From Ceratothoa steindachneri (taxonomy: Eukaryota; Arthropoda; Malacostraca; Isopoda; Cymothoidae): a DNA stretch of 64,000 nt. The first letter of the stretch is position 1. Every line of letters starts with the position of its first letter. This document shows, in pieces, positions 56,690-64,000 of the stretch. The position numbers and the translations under genes are program-made. The stretch covers positions 86,038,354 through 86,102,353 of the forward strand of contig OZ018335.1 of NCBI GenBank assembly GCA_963969495.1, read 5' to 3'. Under the pieces are notes generated by a model that worked only from the letters and a program-made list of their open reading frames with translations, did no database searches and was not told the DNA's origin.

Positions 56690-57305
56690 ACCGTAATCTA
56701 ATAATAACTATAGATAGTAATCTAGAAAGAAATAGTGATCTAGATATAAGTTACCTTATTCAAGAAAGAGTGAGAGATGGAATTCTTACAACAATAAGAA
56801 TAATTAATCTATAATGATTTAATCATAATTCAAGAATAAGAAGAAACAGTAGTTTCGAAATAATTAGGGACCCTAATCTCGAAAGGAGTAGATACTTTAA
56901 CTCCTGAAATAAGAAGAGATGGTAATATAGAAATAGTAAGCGATGGTAAGTTAGAAAGGAGAAGAAATCCTAATCAAAAATTAAGAAGGTACCCTAATTA
57001 AGAAAGAATAAGAGAAAATATCTATAAAGAAGAAAATCTAATCTAGAAATGAGATTAGACTGATCTTTAAATAATAAATAACCGTAATCTAGAAAGATTA
57101 ATTTATACGATCTACAAAGAAGTAGAAACGCTAGTTTATAAATAAGTAAAGACCCTAATCTAGAAAGAAAAATAGACCCTAATCTACAAAGAAAAGATCC
57201 TAATCAAGAAAGAATAAGAGACCGCAACAGAGAAAGAATACGAACAAACCATAATTTTTAAATAAGAAGAGATGGTAATCTAGAAAGAATTAGAGCCAGT
57301 AATGA
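56690..57305. repeat. A-rich ~24-bp minisatellite
   Basis: About 25 imperfect units close to GACCCTAATCTAGAAAGAAT plus AAGA, with clear copies near 57,148, 57,172 and 57,190. Unit lengths vary from about 22 to 30 bp. The array is non-coding. Confidence 0.85.
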
Positions 57306-57649
57306 GATGACGACACATCTAGGGAATGTGGCGAGTGCTGTCGACGCTCCTTTTCTCAGTTTTTCCCTTCATTTAAAATGGAGGCGTCGCTTAGAAGAGC
57401 AACCCTGTCCTTAGGAATTACTGGCGTTGGATCCTCTCGGATTAACAGATGCAAGTTGCACGTCGTATAACTTCGGTGTAATTAAGGGTCTATGTTTTAA
57501 CAAATTGGAGTACACGAATCCAAAACACTTAAATCGTATACATACAAACACATCATTCCTTTCTTTTGATGAAAACGAGTTTGTAGTCAAATTTCCGCCC
57601 ATGCCTTTTCGTTGTTTTGCGAGACCCATGAACTAGAGAATGAAATTTA
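57306..57649. other. Unassigned sequence
   Basis: Overlapping open frames on both strands, but no motif recognised. Confidence 0.3.
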
Positions 57650-57845
57650 AACAAAGAACGGAAAGCCACCCGATGAGTTTTGTGTTTTGTGTGCGAAGGA
57701 AGTGTTGATCGCCAGAACTGTCTGCGGGCCACTTCAGACTTCACACTCGACGCATAATCCGTGAACCCTGAACCAAGAGATCAAACCCGGTACCCAGGCG
57801 TGAAAACTTAACGCTACCGAATAGGGTCACATATGGTACACTAGT
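57650..57845 (-). mobile_element. Possible second tRNA-derived SINE
   Basis: On the minus strand an A-box-like TAGCGTTAAGTT is followed, about 20 bp later, by a B-box-like GGGTTTGATCTC (57,782-57,793), with GTACC before it as in a tRNA variable region. The head is diverged and no second copy is present, so this is tentative. It differs from the SINE at 11,420-11,646. Confidence 0.35.
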
Positions 57846-59399
57846 AGTTTCGATTAATTTATTATCCTTGTTTTGAGATTTTGTCCTAAAACCTGAATGC
57901 CAAGGCTGCCGCATTTGGCCAACGCGTTCCAGCCGCGTTTCCTTCAATCGTCGCCAAAGATTTGGCGCGTAAAACAAAATATGAGGATTCTGTGTGTTCA
58001 CCATACGTATATGATGTGTACATTCTTGATACGAGTACTCACCAAAGAATATCGGGTATAGCAAGGACAATTTTGCACAAATAAGTGCTCTCCCTGCCGC
58101 CATCGTCTTTAGGATGGTGTGCTGTTATCTTCCAACAATTTTTACTTCCTTTACCTTCAGCACTTTTAAAAGATCTTTCCCTACCAACTTTCTGCGAGTG
58201 TCACTCTCGTTGGTATTTGACTTTAAATTCCAAAATAAATAGGTACCAAACAGTTGCAACTTGGAACTTGAGAACAAAAGAGTAACGAAGACCGTAGGAA
58301 ACCTTTCGGTTTTAGTCTCATATCTAACAATGATTTAAAACTTTACTTATGTATTCTTTACCGATTTCAATGGTTGTCCTCATTTGTGCTTAAACCATTT
58401 ATAGAAAATATTGCGGAATTTTTCAGGATTTGGAGGTTAAAATGACACAAAGGTGACTATTTTTTAAAGTTTTTTGCTTACTTTCATGCATTCAATGTAT
58501 TATCGTATTACATTACCTCAGTGAATGGAAAAAATGTGAAAATTTCATATGCTCCGGTGCAAAGTATCGCATTTACTTAAAATGTATATTACATTCACCA
58601 CGGAAATATATATTTTTTTCTCTTTATCCTATAGGGAAACCTGCATTTTACGAAATGGAATGGGAGTCTTTTATCGCCCGGCCTTTTACAAAGTGAGTTC
58701 CATTTGTATTCTATCGCGGCTGAATGGCTAACACTTTATTGCTTTGAAAAGACATAAGGCACATTTCACCCGCAGTAAGAGCTCTTCTCTCACTATTCCA
58801 ATGCGCCAAATTAGATTCTCCTTTGTCATTTTTGGAGCCGCCCTCGGGCAGATCCACCACTTAAAAGGAGGTGGCTACAGTTGAGATTTCTCAGGTGTCC
58901 CTCCAACCTTCTTCCAGCAGGCGCTTGTTCTTCTCTTTTCTTGAAGGTGTCTGGCCGTTTCTGACCCACTTATTTCTCTCGAGCTGCTCTTGGTCACTCG
59001 TTATTAGTAACGGCATTAGTTCCCCCTTTCCCATTATAGGCTCGATAGGGTTAACCCACTTAGACGTGCAAGGGATAGCAGAGTATGTCGTACCATGCCA
59101 CCTAACATCCTATAGGCATACAAATACACCTTGCAGGGGGCCAGCTCGACTGCCCCCCTCTTTACTTCGATGAAGTTGAACCCGCCGGACAGAGACTTGA
59201 CAAAGGCTGAAGGTACCTGTAATGGGATCTGAGATACCTTGAAGTTGAGTGGAGGCTAGCCAGGTGGATGTACCCCCTGAGCTGACATGATCCCAGAGTT
59301 GACCCAGCCACAGATGGTATTACCTTCCATCGGGGCGGACCCGAGATCGGTCATAAACTCTGAATCTAAATTCGCCCTTCTGTAAGCTTCTACTCTAGT
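57846..59399. other. Unassigned sequence; right part may be LINE leader
   Basis: No gene is recognised. From about 58,850 the sequence becomes GC-richer and is probably the 5' untranslated region of the following LINE. Confidence 0.3.
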
Positions 59400-59499
59400 G
59401 GCAAGGAATCTGAGAAATCACAAAAAGAGGAGAGACCTTCTCCATTTACGAGAAAGATCTTGCTGAGGGCGGCATGTGTGGCTTAGGGGTACATTACGT

Positions 59500-60480
59500 G
59501 GACGGAGGGAAGAGAATTCACTCTCCGCCCTCTTCTCCTGAGACGAAAAAGAACAAGAAGAACAAGAGGGACAAGAAGTTCCTTTCCATCCAAGGGGAGT
59601 TAAGATAAGGATGGGTTCACTTCCGCTTTGGTAAGCGACAATGCCAAGATCGCCATTTCCGGTATTTTGGTGCTCATCGGGCAAGGAAGCCCAGACAAAT
59701 ACAAAGTCACAAGTGTACTGAGCGGATCCTTGATTACGTCAGAGCCCCTCTTACAGAACTAGCCAGGCGTTTTTTGACCCTAGAGGCCTTAAACACTTTG
59801 TGGTTTTTCGCACCACAAATGGAAGTATGTTGGCCAAAGACAACAGGATCCAGCAGGGGAAAGCATTATCTAGTTCCATTGGTAGAGATCTGAAGTTGAC
59901 CAGTTTCTCGGAGGAGAGCATTCCGGCGAAAGCCCTTCGGACACTTGATGACTTGCCGGTGAGTGTAACGCCGCACTCTGCCATGAACTTTGTAAAAGGA
60001 GTGGTTTAGGCGAGGGAACTAGTGAACTATGACTTAGAAGACATCACCTTAGAGCTCGCATTCCAAGGAATGGTCAAGATCGAACGTGTGATAAGAAAAG
60101 AAGGAGAGGCCTCTAGGCCCACTTTTACATTCTTCATTACATTTGACCTTGACCAGCTCCAAGATTCGGGGCGTGCCGGTTATTGTCGCTACGGAGTTAA
60201 GGCATTCGTGCCACTTCTGAGAAAGTGCAACTACTACTACCGCTTCGGCCATACGATTGCTAGTGTAGACGTGCGTACAAAGTGAGGTTTATCCAAAGTC
60301 TGTGTAAATTGCTCTAAAGTACATAGTACACGATTTCCCTATCGTGAACGACTAAGTGTGTTAATTGCGAGGAGGCGCACCCACGTTTTTCAAAGCAATA
60401 TGATGCGTTTCTCCTGGAGAAGAAATTTCTGGCTGTTCAGGATGTGGATCCTCACTAAAAAGTCGAGGGCTAGGAGTAGG
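59500..60480 (+). pseudogene. Nimb-like ORF1 (gag-like RNA-binding protein)
   Basis: ORF1 binds the element RNA. A Lys-rich N-terminus (KKNKKNKRDKKF near 59,545-59,585) precedes a middle domain (LPVSVTPHSAMNFVKGVV, 59,955-60,008). After a stop come ARELVNYDLEDITLELAFQG (60,013-60,072), VKIERVIRKEG, TFFITFDLDQL, and AGYCRYGVKAFVPLLRKCNY. A degenerate zinc knuckle CNYYYRFGHTIAS follows, then CVNCSKVHSTRFPY and, in a neighbouring frame, CVNCEEAHPRFSKQ (about 60,359-60,400). Family members have the pattern VTPHxxLNxxxGVI...GxxxVxRI...LxFxxPxLPxxIxAGY plus CxxC knuckles. At least three frame breaks occur. Confidence 0.75.
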
Positions 60481-61060
60481 CCCTAGTGCGCCAGGTGCTG
60501 CATGTGACGTATTATGCCTCAATTAAAAAAAAAACAACCTGCTCCTGGTCACTCCAGGCCTACGAGCAAGATTAATTCTGCGCTGATTCGGAACCCTTCT
60601 GCAGTTTATATCCACTCCATAGCGGTCCGCTTTTAGAGCTTGCCACAAAAAGGGTTCACACACAGCCTCCCTGGGTAATATTGTTTTGCTAGCACACCAG
60701 CACGGGATGAGGGCTGTGCAAGACGATGCATGATTTTCATATTTCTATTTGCAAGAAAAACGTCCTTTCACAAAGTAGCGGGAGAACTACACCATGATGG
60801 AGGCGTACATTCAACCCTCAGCAGACTTCGATGCGGAGGAAATCTTCCCTATCGTGGGGCGTATGCCGAGGCCCATCCTACCTTTGGGAAGACGGCTCGA
60901 TTAATCGCAGAAGTTAAGTAATTGCAAACATGATCGACGAGCTTGATCTATCCCTGTGCTCTTCGGATGCACAACCTGATGTTGGGTGAGGGATGGCCGA
61001 TGACACCCATGCTACTAATCATTTTCCAATTTAAATATCATTTTATTGACCGCGTTCGCG
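60481..61060 (+). pseudogene. Probable start of Nimb-like ORF2 (endonuclease part), unreadable
   Basis: By position this should carry the ORF2 endonuclease. VNSTLSRLRCGGNLPYRGAY-like frames are present (about 60,800-60,870), but I cannot identify endonuclease motifs with confidence. Confidence 0.25.
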
Positions 61061-61735
61061 TAAAATTATTTTTTATTTTTTTTAAGAGCTTATCTGGCGA
61101 ATGCCTACTTGGGCATTAGTCGCCGTATTAAAAACTTGCCTAGTACTAGGCTACTTTAAAATAAGATTCAAAAACACACACACAAAAAACAAACCTAAAA
61201 CTAAAAATAACAAAAAGGAAAAGGCAAAGAACAGGAAGCAAGCTCCTGCGTCAGGGGTGGGTCCCCCTGGCGCAGTAACGTGCGACTTATAAAGAAGAAA
61301 ACAACCTAGTTAAATAAAAAGCAGAAGGCCGGCCTCCCCCGAAAAGTCTACAAGTGCATCAGTCAATGTGCACGCACTCGTCCCGAGTACAAGGGACAGG
61401 TGGTAGCGACCCCACCCATCTCGGTACCGGTACAGGTAACGTGCGTAAAGATCGCCCAGAATGGGACATTTAACAAGAATGTGCCAAACAGTCTGGAGGA
61501 CAAAGCAGTCTACACAGTAGGGTGCTGGCAAGTGCTCCATCAAATGACAGTGCGTGCCGCTAGTGTGCCCAATTCGGAGACGACAGAAAGCAACCTGAAG
61601 CCTTAACGGCATTGGAGGGTAGGTCCATGGGAACAGTCGCGGCGCAATGGCACGCAACTTTAAGTTTCGGTCGCCTGAAAACCATTACGCTTGTGCTTAG
61701 GATGAGCGCGGTGCTTTCCATTTTAGTAAATGATT
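61061..61735 (-). mobile_element. 5'-truncated Nimb-like LINE copy, antisense
   Basis: On the minus strand the last ~115 codons of ORF2 are open. They read PLRLQVAFCRLRIGHTSGTH (about 61,604-61,545), then PYCVDCFVLQTVWHILVKCP, the RNase H-to-C-terminal Cys/His block (CxxC...HILVxCP) of Nimb-type ORF2, ending in VDFSGEAGLLL (stop near 61,310). A 3' untranslated region follows with ACGGCGACTAATGCCCAAG (about 61,130), typical of the group. An A-rich tail (T-rich at 61,061-61,082 on the plus strand) closes the copy. It interrupts the plus-strand Nimb-like element. Confidence 0.75.
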
Positions 61736-62049
61736 GATTTCTCTGTTACAGTCGATGAATTCGGTTTGTGGCTGAGGCACTTGATTTCTCCTCCAGCAAT
61801 CTCAATGTCAGGAGCCTAACTAATATTATTAGAACGTCTGTTCGTTGTGCACGCTGACCACTTCGGTAATGGTAAACCGCGTGTGAAAATGATCTCAAAC
61901 AAAAGCATTATGCCTACATGCGCTATAAGCACCACCCGAACGATTTCACTGTCGGTGTATTTCGTCGAGCAATACTAGGTTCCACTATGTTTCGAACTAC
62001 GCCAGCCGCTCTTACTGGCCGGCATACGTGTTCTCACTTAACGGGAATA

Positions 62050-64000
62050 TCTTTATTACAGAAGTATGAAAGCAAGTAAAAATGCTTCAAGTCAACGTTC
62101 TTGCAAAACTACATTCCAGGTCTTCAGAAAACAAGGGACTGCATTCTTGTACTCCATGTTTTTGCCGGAGTCCTTCGTGACCGCTTTCTCCGCATCCTCT
62201 ATCCGGAATCATGCTCCACCACAATTAAATACACGTTGTGATGTCGATAAAGGCCACTAACTGGACTTTAAACCCAGATGCGGAGATCCTTGCCTTCCGC
62301 TCTCACTTCATGAGCGGACATCACCGATAGTCCAGGCAATGTCCTGTATGACATACTTCGACAACTAGGTACGCGTAAGCGAGACATGACTTTTCTTTTA
62401 GATTTTTCATCAAAGTTTGGCCAGATTGTATCCATCCAAACTCATCGCAAATGGCTACTCTGCTTGTCTTTCTCAAACCAAAGATATATCACTACCCCTG
62501 CAACTTTCGTCCAATTTCTCTAAACTCGTGTGTGTGCAAGTTGATAGAAAAATTGATAAATGTTAGATAATCCTTTTTCCTGGATAGCAGAGGCCACCTC
62601 TTATCTGCACAGTGCGGCTTATGCAAGTTTCACTCCATATCTGATACTTCGCCTTAACTGTCAAATTTCGTCCGTGAGGCCTTCTTCTACGCCACAGTGT
62701 TTTTTGATCTTCAGAATTCCTATAATGCCGCATGACAAACAAAATCATAGAGACTCTCTCCACAATGAGGGTGAAGGAACGCTCTAAATCTTCATTTCGT
62801 AGTTTGAGCGAGATTCTCAATTCCGTGTACGGCTAGAGGATACGTCTCCGGCCCAATGATCAGGAAGAGAGCATCCCACAGGGAAGTGTCCTCAGCGTCA
62901 CACTTTTGGCCCTTAGCATCAACGGTCTCATCTTAATCCTTCCCAAGATTTTCTTGTTATTCTTTACGTGGACGAAAATTCGATCTTTTTTTGTGCGGCC
63001 CAGATATCAACTCTGGGGTGTAGATTCCATCAGACATTGAATCGTATCTTTTGCTACGACGAAATGCACGGGTTTCAGTTTTCCTTGGGCAAGAATAAGA
63101 TAGTGTACTTCTGCCACCATCCACGGTTCCACCCCGATCCGGACTTTCTCCAAAACGGGGTACACCTGGAATTGGTTGATTCGAATCGTATTTTGATCTT
63201 GTTTTCGACTGATACCTCACCTAGGATGTTCATATTCGCAGCCTTAGAGGCTCTTGTACCCGAGAAATGGATATTATTCGTTCCAGGACTTTCAGCTGAT
63301 GCGGTGCTAATTTGGATACTGTCTCAATTTTGTAACGACAAAGTATTCTTCGAAGCTTGCCTAAGGATGCGATCTTTATTCATCAGCAGCCGAGAGTGTA
63401 TTGTGGAAGTTAAAATCAATCAACCACACCGATCTCTCCCTGGCGACAAGTGCCTTCTGCCCGTCTCTCATTGAAAGCCTACTTGTCAATACCACTCGCT
63501 CTGCGGCTAACATATCTATCTGCCTCTAGGCACGAGCCGGATGCCTATCTCATTCGTTAACGGCTCTCACTGCATCTGCGGCCAATCTAGACAGTGCTTA
63601 TGCCTTCGAGAGAGATTTTTACGGACGAGTTAGTTTCACTCCGCCGCTTTTTTGGGAGATAATGCGTCGTTTCCCAGTAAGGAGACCAGATTGTTATATT
63701 TAGTGACTTACATAGCGCTCTGACTGCTCTTGGACCATTGGAATATACACACACCATGGTTCACGCTATCCGTGACACCTCGTTGACCGCAAGCTTTTCG
63801 GATGTCGAGATTATATTTTGCGCCACCATGAGATAGAGTTTCCCGGTACCAAGGCGAGCGAAGACGCTACCGCCTATCACTTTTTACTCGGGACGGGTTC
63901 ATGCTCACAGATAATATGTTGATGACACACTAATAGTTTTTAAATAAGAAATAGAATCTATCAACTGCATTACATATCTAAAACAGTTGAACCAACATAT
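62050..64000 (+). pseudogene. Nimb-like ORF2 reverse transcriptase, decayed and cut by window edge
   Basis: This would copy the element RNA at the nicked target. Frame-broken pieces in order: SKLIANGYSACLS (about 62,430-62,470), NFRPISLNS-like sequence near 62,505-62,525, VFFDLQNSYNAA (about 62,700-62,735) matching FFDLxKAYDTTW with the first catalytic Asp, and REVSSASHFWPLASTVSS (about 62,880-62,935) from the GVPQGSVLS block. Then LYVDENS-type sequence (about 62,962-62,980) falls at the YxDD box, and LGKNKIVYFCHHPRFHPDPD (63,085-63,144). Later CTREMDIIRS and LILSKL-type blocks are weaker. Many stops; inactive. Confidence 0.65.

Larger units (their letters stand above)
59400..64000 (+). mobile_element. 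Nimb-like LINE, decayed, running off the right edge
   Basis: ORF1 with a gag-like knuckle region (59,500-60,480) and ORF2 reverse transcriptase (about 62,050-64,000) lie in order on the plus strand. An antisense element at 61,061-61,735 separates them. The patterns are those of Nimb/I-group LINEs. The 3' end is outside the window. Confidence 0.7.

Noticed and set aside
57411..58103. Overlapping minus-strand frames as a possible host gene
   Set aside because: No conserved motif, no convincing splice sites, and a tRNA-like promoter lies within the stretch.

Overview
This window looks like a gene-poor, AT-rich stretch of a metazoan nuclear genome, most probably an invertebrate. The transposon mix supports this: Nimb-like and CR1/L2-like LINEs, mariner and Tc1 elements, a BED-finger hAT, and Ty3/gypsy elements, one with a Gmr1-like domain order. 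The mix would fit an aquatic arthropod or another marine invertebrate, but nothing here fixes the species. I see no prokaryotic operons, rRNA, CRISPR array or intact host gene. Almost all recognisable coding sequence is decayed transposon. All family names come from reading translations by eye, without database searches.

Layout. 0-5 kb: a small repeat element with internal tandem units, a Tc1-like transposase fragment and unassigned AT-rich sequence. 5-8 kb: a degenerate array of ~28-bp units split by a 1,012-bp solo LTR with a 5-bp target duplication. 8-11 kb: a LINE tail and a BED-finger hAT transposase pseudogene, the latter interrupted by a second, inverted copy of the small tandem-unit element. 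11-21 kb: a tRNA-derived SINE, a Tc1-like element with both terminal repeats, a mariner tail, a Tc1/mariner-like transposase relic, two minisatellites and a LINE tail. 23-25 kb: a pseudogene of an uncharacterised multicopy protein family, broken by a truncated mariner. 29.6-30.6 kb: an internally deleted mariner with both ends. 31.2-35.8 kb: a decayed non-LTR retrotransposon.

36.6-42.6 kb: two degenerate Ty3/gypsy relics in which integrase lies upstream of reverse transcriptase. This is the Copia-like order described for the Gmr1 clade, and one open frame joins the integrase C-terminal module to the RT lead-in. 43.5-55.8 kb: a second, unrelated Ty3/gypsy element with both LTRs, a Lys-type primer binding site, gag with five zinc knuckles, protease, RT, RNase H and integrase. 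A nearly full-length 4.1-kb CR1/L2-like LINE is nested in it on the minus strand. 56.5-57.3 kb: microsatellite and a ~24-bp minisatellite. 59-64 kb: a Nimb-like LINE running off the right edge, with a 5'-truncated antisense Nimb copy inserted in it.

The window is best read as stacked insertions. The relative order of several events can be inferred: LINE into gypsy, antisense Nimb into Nimb, tandem-unit element into hAT, LTR into the tandem array, and mariner into the uncharacterised gene. The most unusual points are the integrase-before-RT elements with a shared YxDN active-site box, the two-copy tandem-unit element, the uncharacterised protein family, and the strong C-depletion of the sense strand of the 43.5-55.8 kb element.
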